Part shown: positions 1-9,852 of the stretch, in pieces | Layout: each line of letters starts with the position of its first letter | Numbering within the stretch: the stretch's first letter is position 1 | Assembly (NCBI GenBank): GCA_013399895.1 | Contig: VXBA01004859.1 | Coordinates: forward strand, 255,101 to 319,100 | DNA: 64,000 nt | Direction of reading: 5' to 3' | Source of the DNA: Serilophus lunatus | Taxonomy: Eukaryota; Chordata; Aves; Passeriformes; Eurylaimidae | Notes under the pieces: generated by a model | Told to the model about the DNA's origin: nothing | The model's input: the letters and a program-made list of their open reading frames with translations, nothing else | Databases searched by the model: none | Position numbers and translations under genes: made by a program

Positions 1-785
1 GGGAACGAGCTGAGGGAACGGGGACTGGAGCTGAGGGACAAGCGGGACCGAGCTGAGAGCACCGTCCGGCACCTGAGGGACAGGCGGGAGAAGGAGCTGA
101 GGGAACCGCGGAGAGCGGGCTGAGGGAACAGGGGCCACGGCTGAGGGACAGGCGGGACCGAGCTGAGGGAACAGGGGCCACGGCTGAGGGACAGGCAGGA
201 CNCTGGGAGAGCTGTGAGGGAACTGGGAGAGCTGTGAGGGGAAGGCGGCAGTCAGTGAACTAAGGGATCAGGCGGGAACGAGCTGAGGGAACTGGAACTT
301 AAGCTGAGGGACAGGAAGGGAGCGAGCTGAAGGAACCGCAAAAAACGAGCTGGGATGGGCCGAGGAAACCGGGAGAGGTCCGAGGGACAGGCGGGAACGA
401 GCTGAGGGAACCGCAGAGAGCGGGCTGGGATGGGCTGAGGGAATCGAGGGAGCTCTGAGGGACCGGCGGGAACGAGCTGAGGGAACGGGGACTGGAGCTG
501 AGGGACAAGCGGGACCGAGCTGAGAGCACCGTCCGGCACCTGAGGGACAGGCGGGAGAAGGAGCTGAGGGAACCGCGGAGAGCGGGCTGAGGGAACAGGG
601 GCCACGGCTGAGGGACAGGCGGGACCGAGCTGAGGGAACAGGGGCCACGGCTGAGGGACAGGCAGGACCGAGCTGAGGGAACAGGGGCCACGGCTGAGGG
701 ACAGGCAGGACCGAGCTGAGGGAACAGGGGCCACGGCTGAGGGACAGGCAGGACGGAGCTGAGGGAACCGAGGCAGCACCTGAGG
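1..785. repeat. GC-rich minisatellite, 43-bp unit with 467-bp higher-order duplication
   Basis: The array is built from GAGCTGAGGGAAC and GGCTGAGGGACAGGC blocks. In the most regular part the CCACGGCTGAGGGACAGG motif starts at 602, 645, 688 and 731, a period of exactly 43 bp; the same spacing is seen at 135 and 178. The stretch 1-201 recurs at 468-668 (offset 467), apparently without change, so there is also a higher-order repeat. Units between about 240 and 467 are more divergent. The minus strand has few stop codons, so long open frames run through it in all three frames, but 43 is not a multiple of three and the frames rotate. I regard it as non-coding. Confidence 0.93.
202..202. other. Single undetermined base inside the minisatellite
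   Basis: An N interrupts the array at the point where the copy of 468-668 stops matching. The following bases (CTGGGAGAGCTGTGAGGG) belong to a different unit variant. This is what a contig junction or collapsed tandem repeat would look like, so array length and order near here are unreliable. Confidence 0.8.
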
Positions 786-3314
786 GGTCGGTGCCAGGTG
801 GGGGCTGAGGGGCAGCTCGACCAGTGCAGATGCTGAGCCCCAGCTCGTGTGGGAGGGCGAGCAGAGAGGACAGGTTGACAAGAGCAAATTGAGGCTGCCT
901 CGCTGTGCCTGAGCTCTAGACACACGTAAGTGCACACGTGTGAACCTCCACGGTGTTTCACAGCGTCTTCCAGGAGAAATCCCGGGTCCGTCACTCCGTC
1001 CTGGTTTTGCGTGATCACCTGCAGCCCTCGGGGAGCGGAGGTGGGGACTGGGGCAAAGGGTGTGTGAGGACTGCAGGGAAGCCCAAATGCCGACTAATTT
1101 TACAGTGGTCACCAATATTGTCCTGCACATTTGCTGATATTAAGATAAAGGCACTGACAGATTAACTGTGGCCCGAGATGAAACAGAATCAGTGGAAGGT
1201 CGTGAGTCCAAAGCACTGTTGCTGGCTCTGACTCACTGCTCTGTGAATGAGGCCGCAATGCTGCAACTGTGGCTTGGGGATGGTTATTTTGACTATTAGA
1301 AAAGCATTCATATGTTCTCAATAAATGCCTACATCATAACCTCACTTGAACATAAATACATGGTGCAAGTTACACAGTGTTTGTCCTTAGGAGGGGGAAA
1401 AAAAACCTGAGAAAGAGCCAAGGCAGTATGTCACTGTATGTTCCTGTTTATCCCACTTGTTATTTTTCACATGTTTTCTAAAATGTGTATCTGCAATGAC
1501 TAATACTTCTAAGTAACCAATTGGCGCCAGTAAATGGAAGCACCATCTGTAAGAAACTGATTTGCAGAAGCCAAGTTCTCCAACATCTGAGGAGGAGGAG
1601 GTGTTATAACTTAGTGAGAGACGACCAAAATGTAGACTTGGGTTGGGGAGTCAGGGTGGTTTTAGATGTATTATGTAAGCAGGATGTGAGAGGAAAAGGG
1701 AAATGGAAAACAAAATGATGGAGCTCTTGTTCAGCAGGAACAAAGATGAAGTAACCCATGGTGATAAAAAAGAGTAAGAAAAACACAACATTTGGGAGAA
1801 AAGACATTTGGTTGAGTTGGGAATGTAGTGGATGCTGAGTGCTGACACAGTGAGGAGCATACCAGTGTATTTATTCAGTGGCATTCAATGGCTGCAATAA
1901 AGTGAAGGTTAATTCAATAAAAGCAGTTGGGATCACTGCTCTCATTAGTTCACTGTTTCACAGGGGAAAATAGGAGACCTTTGGGCCAAGTTCGTGCCTT
2001 GCTGATACCGTCAAGCAGCTGCACATGAATTTCTAACCTCTTTGTCAGAATAGTTTTAACATTCTCAGCTCCCCTCTTCATTCCTCTTTTGCTGAGCAAC
2101 CTCATGATTCCAAAAGGCAAAGGTTGGGTCACTAAAGCCAAAGAGAACTCTTGGCACTTTGTCTGACAACTGAGTGTGTCCCTGTGAGATCAGAGCTGAG
2201 CTTTCATGCTCATCTGGTGACTGTCTCTATACAGGGAAAGGAGTTTGTGCAGGGGCAGCCAAAACTAACAGGACAACAAGGGCAGCTTTAGTTGTTAAAC
2301 AAAAGCTGCAAAAATGTTTTGAGTATCAGCATTAGAAGATCTCATTGAATGTTGAAGCACGAAGGTGAAGGGTGGCTGCAGAAGGGTGGGACACACATTT
2401 CTTTGTAAAGAAGACATCCTGGTAGAATAGCAAGAAATCAGTACAAACATTATAGAGTTTTGCTCTGTTCATACAGTGCTCCTCAGATAACACCAGGGAG
2501 TGCTAGAGAAGTTTTTATTTGAAATGAGCAGGAGAAGTTCAGTCGTGGGTTTGTGCTTGCCTGGGATTGGAAGTGGGAGCCTCTCAGGAGCTCTCCCTGC
2601 TGGAAAACCACGTCAGGAGATGCAGCACAGAATTTCTGTGTGGTTGTTACCTTTTGAGAGAAGCTGCTCAATATTTTGGCAAAGAAGTTTGAGGTCATTG
2701 ATAATATCAGCAATTGGCTCAAGTTTCCCAAACCTGGATCCTGACTCATCTGGCAAATGCCACAAACAAGGGACAGGGATTAATCTGGGATCCACACAGT
2801 CATGGAATCAATAGAATCCTTTTCTTTCCATTTTAAAAAGGCTCTTTTTCCCTCCAAGAACTCCAGAGCTGAGGTAGAAGATACAAGATTTGATTATCTT
2901 AAAGTCCATCTTTGCAGTTGGTTCTTCCAGTCTCAAATCAATTGTGAAACAATTGGCAAGTCCTGACTCCCACGGAGCTGGATAAATACTGCCTTTGCTC
3001 CTGGAGGTTCCTTCTCCTGCCTCTGGAAAAGTATTGTAAAAATAGCACCCACATCTAGAATGGCTTTAGGATTAATATGTCATCCCTTGCACTCATAAAA
3101 AAAAGAAAGATATCAATTTATTTTAACAATATCTGTTCTCTGTAGTCCCCCGTCCCTTGGCATAAATTATGTCACCCTCCTTGAATTAGTTTTGGCAGCT
3201 CCCATATTAATTAGACTCTGTTATTTGCTTGAGATTCCACCTTGATGACTCATTTATCCTTTGAAATTCTTTATGTAGCGCTACAAAGAACATGCTAAAG
3301 TTCTTTTTAAGGGT
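786..3314. other. Non-coding stretch, no gene recognised
   Basis: GC content falls after the minisatellite and the rest is AT-rich unique sequence. Open frames are all short and resemble no family I know. No transposon consensus was recognised. Confidence 0.6.
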
Positions 3315-3520
3315 TTTGTGTTCGTGCATTGTTTGACTTCCGACTTTTCTTCCTGGATTTCAGCTCGTCCCGAATCACCCTCGTCCTTCGCTTTTCAATC
3401 CCAGGCACCGCCGCTGGGAGACGCTCTTTAATCGATTTTGGGTGGAAGTGGGAACTTTTGCCTGTGTCTGATGTGATAAAATCCCACCTTGCAGCTTCCC
3501 TGAACGAGCTGTTTGCAGTT
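3315..3520. other. Isolated small CpG cluster in AT-rich DNA
   Basis: About eleven CpG dinucleotides fall within roughly 200 bp (for example in CTCGTCCCGAATC and CACCGCCGCTGGGAGACG), while the flanks contain almost none. A pyrimidine tract ending in CAG at 3361-3363 precedes part of it. It could be a small regulatory element, an orphan CpG patch or a fossil exon; the sequence alone does not decide. Confidence 0.4.
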
Positions 3521-6274
3521 GCTTATAACACAACTGGACAATTTTCTCCTCAAAAAACCCTAAAATCTGGTGCTGTTCTATAATAATCATAAAAAAGGCT
3601 TGCACATCTCTTCAAGCATGTCAGGAATATGAAACTGCTCCTTGTTTACAAGTATTGGAAGCATAAAAGTAATTTGTCACAATACTTGATGTTTACTGTA
3701 GTGTACATTTGATTTTCTTCCCACCAGCCTTTTCCTCCTTGGATGAAGTTCAAAAGTTTACAGCACTGAAATGCAAAGTTGTTCACTATATTTTTTAACT
3801 TATTTTCTGTAACTTTACTTAGTTTATTCCAGGGTTCTCACTCTATTTACCCATGAAAGATCCTATATGTTATTTAAAGGATAAAAGCCTTTTTGCCAAC
3901 ATCATTAGTATGTTCAACTTTACCTGATCAAGGTTATTTGTAGCTGATAATAACTTGGAGAATTCCAGAACTTCTGCTTGCATAAAACATGTTTATATTT
4001 GTTATGCTGGAAAACGAGAGAACAACTTGGACCAAAGGAGAAGGTCACCAAATCCATCTTTTTGTCCTCAAAATGCCTTTGATTTGGTTGCAGCCTTTAC
4101 ACTGAGATGATGCTCAGTGGAGCCTCTGGCTCTGGAGCAGCTCCTGGAGGGTTCAGAGGATAATCACAGCCGGAGATGGAAAGACCCACCAGGTCAGCTT
4201 TCCCACCCCCTCCCAAGCTGGGATTGCTCCCTGTGGGATGTGCAGCTCAGGTTTGGGGTCAGTGCTGCACAGTATCAGGCTCTCAGGCTTGTTTATTGAC
4301 AGACCTCAGTAAATAGAAAACAGAATTGCCAGGCTGACTCTTTTTACCCCTCCTTTCAAAAAAACAGGGAGAGGTTTCGGAGTGAAGCTGATTAATTCCC
4401 TCTTGGGCTCCAATCATAAGAAATTAAACGGGGTTGACTCGTGGGGTCTCTACTGTTGTGATTTGCTCTAAAAATGAGCTATAAAAGGTTTTCCTTGAGA
4501 GCTCAGCATTGTACATTGAGACCAAAGGAAAATATATCACACTGCATTTCTGGGCTGCAGCTGTGCATCTTAGGGGCTTTAAATTTTTCTCACTAAAAGC
4601 TCTTGAGCAAAGATTTTATACCTATAACTGCTCTATCCTCTGGCAAATAATATTGCCTAGCAGGGCTGAATAAATAAAAGGTTACTCTTCCAAAAAAATT
4701 TACAAATGAAAAAAATGCAATATTTCAAAAGACTTTCTTTTGTCAGAATTATTATCAAGAACTAAGCCTCAGCCAGAAAATAATTCAGGAATATCTATTT
4801 GTATATGGTAATACTTTAACCTATTCTGCCCAGTTCTGTAGGTAATGATATTATATGGGTTTCCTTGCTGTGACTGTGTGAAAACTGACCAAGAGTGAAT
4901 ATTTTAATGTAGTGTAAAAGTCATCAAATGACATATGTACTGCTACTCACTGGTTGTGCAACTGGAGGTTTTCATTTGGCAAATGTTCAATCTTAAAATG
5001 TGTTTTTTATGATTATCCCCCTTATTAAAGCTCATTTACTATTCATGGAGAGTGAGCACAAAGGGGATGTGAACAGTCAAATTTAAAAATTCAAATGAAT
5101 ATCCAAAGGAAATGGATTTCAGTGTTTGCCCAACTCTACTGGGACACTCTGGTGCTGAACATCTTCTTAATGGGTGCCTTTGTCATTGTCCTTAAGGCTC
5201 CCAGACAAACGCTGCACAGTTTTGTTACAGCTTCATATCCCACCCATTATGCAAAACCTGTTCTGGGTTTGGTTGAAGTGGCTCGTTAGAGTGAGGTGAG
5301 GAGAGAGTGTTCCTGTGCCTGCTCCTTCTGCAGATTGGTCACAAACTTCCTGCTGATCCTGAGTTTAAACGGGTTGGAGCCAAGAAACTCAGGTCTTTGG
5401 GCCTTGCTAAGGGCTGAGACATTATTTCCAACTGCCTTGTTCATCATGGTCTCAGGGGCTCCAGTTACCCCTCTGTTTGTAGGAAAAATACCTAGGGATG
5501 GCAAAAGTCTGGATCATCAGCTGTGAGAGCAAAGAGCGGGAGCTGCTGTTTATTTCCCATTCAGGTTGAGCTCCTGCCTGAAAAATCCCACCTTTATTCT
5601 TCACCTGACTCATTTAAGGCTCTTTCCCCTCCCCTGCTTTCACCCACAAGGTCTAATTGAAATAAGAGTCAGGTGGTCAATAACTGTCCTGTAAGTACCA
5701 GGCAATTGATGCAACTGCCAAAGTGCTGCTTGAGGTGACATTCCCTCCTGGAATCCCAGGCAGCGACAGGACGGGACGGGACGGGACGGGACCCCTGAGG
5801 GCAGGAGGGACATCAGGAGCTCTCCAGGCTCTCCTCAGGGAGCAGCCTGACTAGGGCCCTGTCCATGGAATATTTCCAAGGACAGAGAGACTCCACAACT
5901 TCTCTTGAAAATATCTTCATGCCTGACCACCCTCACAATGGAAGTTTTTTCTTAGTTATAGGTAGAAGTTCCAGGTTTTCAGGTTCTACCTTTTGCTTTT
6001 CATCCTGGGCAGCACTGAGAGGAGTCTGGATATGTTTTCTTCACTGCCTCTGATGGGACTAGAGACCCTCTGATAACATTTATGTGCCATAATTCCCTGT
6101 TGTGCTGAAAAGATAAAGGTCTGTGAGCAACCACATAGTTTCTAGGGGTAGATAACTGAAAAATGATTGCATCATTCAGTGTGTGGTTTGGGAGGTGCAT
6201 TTGCTCATGCAAACTGAGGTCAAAGGCTGGTGCTTTTCAGAAAGGTCTTGCTTCTTGGCCAAATTTATAACTCC
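3521..6274. other. Non-coding stretch, no gene recognised
   Basis: AT-rich unique sequence with several A/T runs. The only structured item noticed is the GGGAC pentanucleotide array listed separately. Open frames are under 80 codons and overlap in several frames, as expected by chance. Confidence 0.55.
5769..5792. repeat. (GGGAC)n microsatellite
   Basis: Nearly five uninterrupted copies of the pentamer GGGAC in an otherwise moderately AT-rich region. Confidence 0.9.
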
Positions 6275-6375
6275 TGCAATTAAAGAAGATCAAATTATTT
6301 GCCTGGGGTCACATGGCAACTAAGTGGCTCAGCCAGGACTTGAGCCAAAGCTCCATTCTCTTGGTTCATCACCCT
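6275..6375 (-). mobile_element. MIR-like SINE relic
   Basis: The plus strand reads TTGCCTGGGGTCACATGGC, then AACTAAGTGGCTCAGCCAGG and a GAGCCAAAGCTCCATTCTC block. This matches the reverse complement of the conserved MIR core and tRNA-derived part (GTCACACAGCTAGTAAGTGG, CAGAGCCGGGATTC, and so on) from memory of the family. Divergence is high, as expected for an element older than the bird-mammal split. No alignment was run. Confidence 0.7.
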
Positions 6376-6963
6376 TGACTGTCAATAGTAGATTTAATTC
6401 TGGTTTATGAAGATATTAGGCAGGTTTTATATGTTTTATAGGTCTCTGAAAGAAACCAGTCTGCCATTATAATGAGGAAATAGTCTAATGGGCTAATAGA
6501 GTGTGAGGAAAAAAACAAGATACAAAAAATATTGTCAGAGGAAGAAACTAAGCCTTGGAGCAGTAGTTTGGGTTGCACAATCAGGCAGCTCTAACTGTTC
6601 CCAGGATCTCCGAAGGCAAAATCCACCATGGACTGAGATTGCCTTTCCAGGGCACAGGGAAGAAATTGGTGCTGTGCAAGGTCCAAACAGAATCCCTTGG
6701 TGTCCAGAGGCTGCTATAGGATCCCTAAGGCATTATAAATATAGATCAGGGATAACTCAGCACATCCTGCTGAGAGAACTCTATGTTTAGCTCTAGACAT
6801 GAAGTTACTTCATGTGGCAGCTGATAAGATATGGAGCTTTCTGGGGACATAAAGGGCAGGAGAATGCCAACCAAATACCAAATTGCTCATTGAATCTAGT
6901 GAGAAACTGCCCGATTTATTGGTGTTGATGCTTATTTTGGATATTTTCCCCCTCTTTCCCCAG

Positions 6964-7052
6964 TCGCTCATTCCAGTGTCAGTGTGTGGAGGAGGTGCCC
7001 AGCCCCAGTGTGAGCAGGTGTCCCACAGGGGGATGAGCCAGTGCAGCTGCAG
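6964..7052 (+). other. Candidate internal exon (89 nt) of an unidentified transcript
   Basis: Seen directly: a pyrimidine tract ending TTTTCCCCCTCTTTCCCCAG at 6963, then 89 nt, then CTGCAG followed by GTAAGAGA, a near-consensus 5' splice site at 7052/7053. Both sites are strong and exon length is normal for vertebrates. Frame 1 is open across the exon (29 codons plus 2 nt) and would encode a short cysteine-bearing stretch with four Cys; frames 2 and 3 contain TGA. I recognise no protein family. It lies about 8.5 kb upstream of the CpG island on the same strand, so it could belong to an upstream alternative transcript of the same gene, to a non-coding RNA, or be a chance pairing of splice-like signals. 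Confidence 0.35.
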
Positions 7053-8846
7053 GTAAGAGAAAGTTTTTCATCTGGTGCAAACTGGGGGCCAAAGAGCAGC
7101 CTCAGTTCTATGGCAGAACACTTCTGTATTCACAGTCAGGTGCCAGGAATGTTCTTAGGGCAGCCTAGACCTGTAGAAGCATAGAAAAAGATGCAGGGGC
7201 AGTCCCTGATTATTTCACTCTAACATTTTTGCTTAAAATTGGGTTCAGCACGTTATTTTCCAGCTTATCTCACCACCCCTCTTTTTTTTTTTTTTTTTCT
7301 TTCTAGTATGTCCCATCCCTTCAGTTTCATTTTTGGAATTTAATATCTCCTGTTGATGATTTCTGTTCCTTATCTTCCCCTGATCTATTTCTGCTTCTCT
7401 TCTAGATTCTGTCTCCTTGGTTCTCCAACTAATGTCTCTCTGTATGTCAGATTAAAAGAAAAAAACCCCAAGATGCTGGGCTGTGAAAGGAACTAGAGAA
7501 TGTTTATGTGGCTGCAGCAGCCTGACCATTAAAGTGACTTTATTTCTACAGCATTTCACATGCTGGGCTTGACAGTTTCATTTCCAAAACTATTTATACT
7601 CACAAAGGTCCATAACAGCATTTCTATTATTTCCTTATATGATTTCTTTTGCCTATATTTTATCAAGTTATCTTCTTCTATTCAGGCCTGATTTCAGACA
7701 ATAGGAATACAAAGTAGAAAAGTCCTTTCTAAAAGAGACTGTAGCTTTTTATCTATTAAAGCATCTTCCTGTTTCCCAACACATTTTTATCTCAGTCTAC
7801 TTTTCAGCTTCTCCTGTTGATTTGATCCAATGGAAACACATTCAGGGGAGACTCAGATGAAAGTTTCACCTGAAGAGTGTTTGTGCTCACAGCTGAGGAA
7901 CTTCAACTAAAGCTGCCTTCCTTGTTATCCGCCAAAATCCTCCTTGCTGCTCCAATGTGGAATTAGTGCTTGAACATGGCAAAGGCCAACTGAAAACACA
8001 GAAGGAGTAGGTATTCTACTAAACTATCCCCACTGGACAACACAGAGGGTAAAAAGGATTGATTTCATTTTCTTGTTTTTCTAAATATAGTGTTGTCCGA
8101 GCCTTTACATCTGTGATGTACCATTTTTATTTCATTGCAAGATAAAACCACAACCAAACCACAATTTGCAGTTTTGAAAAGGAAATTACAAAGAACATTA
8201 AATATTCTTGAAGAACATCAGTGTGTTAAATTCTGTTTGCATAATGAGATGGTGGAATTTCATTCACTGGCAATTTGTAAAAACAAGTTAAAGAAACATG
8301 TTAGGAGGAGTCCAGATGTAACCTGGTCCTTGGTGCAGTAATAAAATAAGTGATTCCCAGACATTTTGGTCTGGGAAAGTTGCTGTAGATGTGCACAAAC
8401 AATACACATCCAAGCTCAGTTCAGACCCCTGTCTTCCCCTGGCAGTGAGTAGTAGGAGAGGGGAACTGTTGCTCTTGGTATAACATGGAAAGTTACCAGA
8501 GTCAGGTGGGTTTGAGGTTTGACAGCTCTGGTTTTGTGCTTAAAAGCTGATGTCAATTGTAAGGGGAAGATTGACTGGATTGTAGGAGACATGAGGAGCC
8601 TCCTGGACTCATTTCAGAGGAGTGAAGGTGCTGCAAAATGGACACATGCAAGGCCCAGGGGGGTCAGAACAAAGAGTCTTGCTAATGTTTATGGGCTTTT
8701 GATCAAGACAGACTCAAGATTTAAAATGTTCTGACTTTGAAACAAAGGCTTTGGTGCAATCACATGATTTCTATTATTCTCCTTTAAACTGGGGTGTGTT
8801 ATTCATGGTGCTGATCAGAACATGCTCCGCATCAGTGTCTGATCCC
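7053..8846. other. Non-coding stretch, no gene recognised
   Basis: AT-rich sequence. A 17-base T run at 7282-7298 followed by CTTTCTAG resembles a 3' splice site, but no matching donor was found downstream. No repeat family recognised. Confidence 0.5.
7282..7298. repeat. Poly(T) tract
   Basis: Seventeen consecutive T, followed by CTTTCTAG. It could act as a polypyrimidine tract on the plus strand, or be the A tail of an unrecognised minus-strand retroposon. Confidence 0.85.
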
Positions 8847-8979
8847 TGTGATAAACTCACTACCCTTTGGCAGCATGTGAAGTTGTACGATCATTCACAT
8901 CCTCTGCTTGGCTTGAGAAAGGGCTTTTTAAGTTTTAAAGGACCACATTTATGTTTGTTTTCACCAATTAGGCATTACC
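8847..8979 (+). repeat. Diverged local duplication, copy 1
   Basis: Begins TGTGATAAACTCACTACCC and ends TTTCACCAATTAGGCATTACC. Ordered blocks shared with copy 2 include CAGC.TGTGAAG, AAAGGGCTTTT, AAGTTTAAAGGAC-like text and CACCAATTAG. Copy 1 is longer in the middle by about 18 bp. Confidence 0.8.
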
Positions 8980-9015
8980 AGGGGGGTAATCACATTCTGA
9001 AACTCCAGGAATGAT

Positions 9016-9145
9016 TGTGATAAACTTAGTGACCCTTTTCAGCCTGTGAAGCTCTGCACTCCTTCATAAAAGGGCTTTTCAAAGTTTAAAGGACAAAATT
9101 TATGAGGGTTTTTTTTTTTTATTCTTTCACCAATTAGAGATTATT
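9016..9145 (+). repeat. Diverged local duplication, copy 2
   Basis: Begins TGTGATAAACTTAGTGACCC and ends TTTCACCAATTAGAGATTATT, in direct orientation 169 bp after the start of copy 1. It contains a T run at about 9111-9120 that copy 1 lacks, and a deletion relative to copy 1. The divergence implies an old tandem duplication. Confidence 0.8.
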
Positions 9146-9793
9146 AGGGCCTAATGGTTCCCTGGGAGTGTAACTCCTAATACAGCTTCACCTTTGCCTC
9201 CTTCAGGGAATCCCATCTTCTCCATTTGTATGGGATGTGCCTGTTGCTGCCATCTCCCTCTAACAGAGGGCTATTTGTTTGGTATCCTCAGGATTTGCAG
9301 GTTTTAATTAGAATAGATTTATGTTGATTAGAGTTGATGGGATTGAAATGCCATGTAGTTATTAATTTCCTAGTTTTAATTTTGCTACTTAGTCATACAT
9401 TACCAAAAATATCTTAGAAATCTGGGGGTTTTTTGCCTTGTAAAGTGGCAAACCAGAGGAATAAATGCATTGCAGCATTCTGTCATTTTGGGTGTCAACT
9501 CCTGGTAGATCCTGACTTTTAAAATTCTGGGAGTGCCTGTGGAGCTGGAGGAAAATGAAAAGAAAGACTTGCAGCCAAGTATTCTCAGATTTTCTTTGAA
9601 AGAGGAATAAACCTTGTGGGAATTTCTTCTAGGATTTGCTTGATTTCTTCTTACAGTTTGAATATCAATGAACATAATTCCTTGAAATTCCAAAATTTCA
9701 AAATGCCCACTCTAATTTTAAGCTCTGTAGCAGATGTAGGACAGACCAAGATTCTGGGCAGGAATTAATATTAATCAGCACATGGAATTCTAG

Positions 9794-9852
9794 TTCCATT
9801 TTTGCAAGTAGGAAAGTGAGGCATTAAATAATCTGTCCAGTTCAAGAGTCAT
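9794..9852 (-). mobile_element. Short MIR-like core fragment
   Basis: The plus strand reads CCATTTTTGCAAGTAGGAAA, then GTGAGGCATTAAATAATCTG and TCCAGTTCAAGAGTCA. This resembles the reverse complement of the MIR/L2 shared 3' core (CCATTTTACAGATGAGGAAA, CTGAGGC, TTAAGTAACTTGCCCAAGGTCA). It is short and diverged, so the call is tentative and L2 is an alternative. Confidence 0.5.

Noticed and set aside
252..1130. Long minus-strand open frame encoding a Pro/Ser/Leu repeat protein
   Set aside because: It is the shadow of a 43-bp minisatellite; the frame rotates between units and all three frames are open.
7282..7307. Second 3' splice site only 250 bp after the candidate exon
   Set aside because: The T run and TTCTAG look like an acceptor, but no donor at a reasonable distance was found and a poly(T) run has other explanations.
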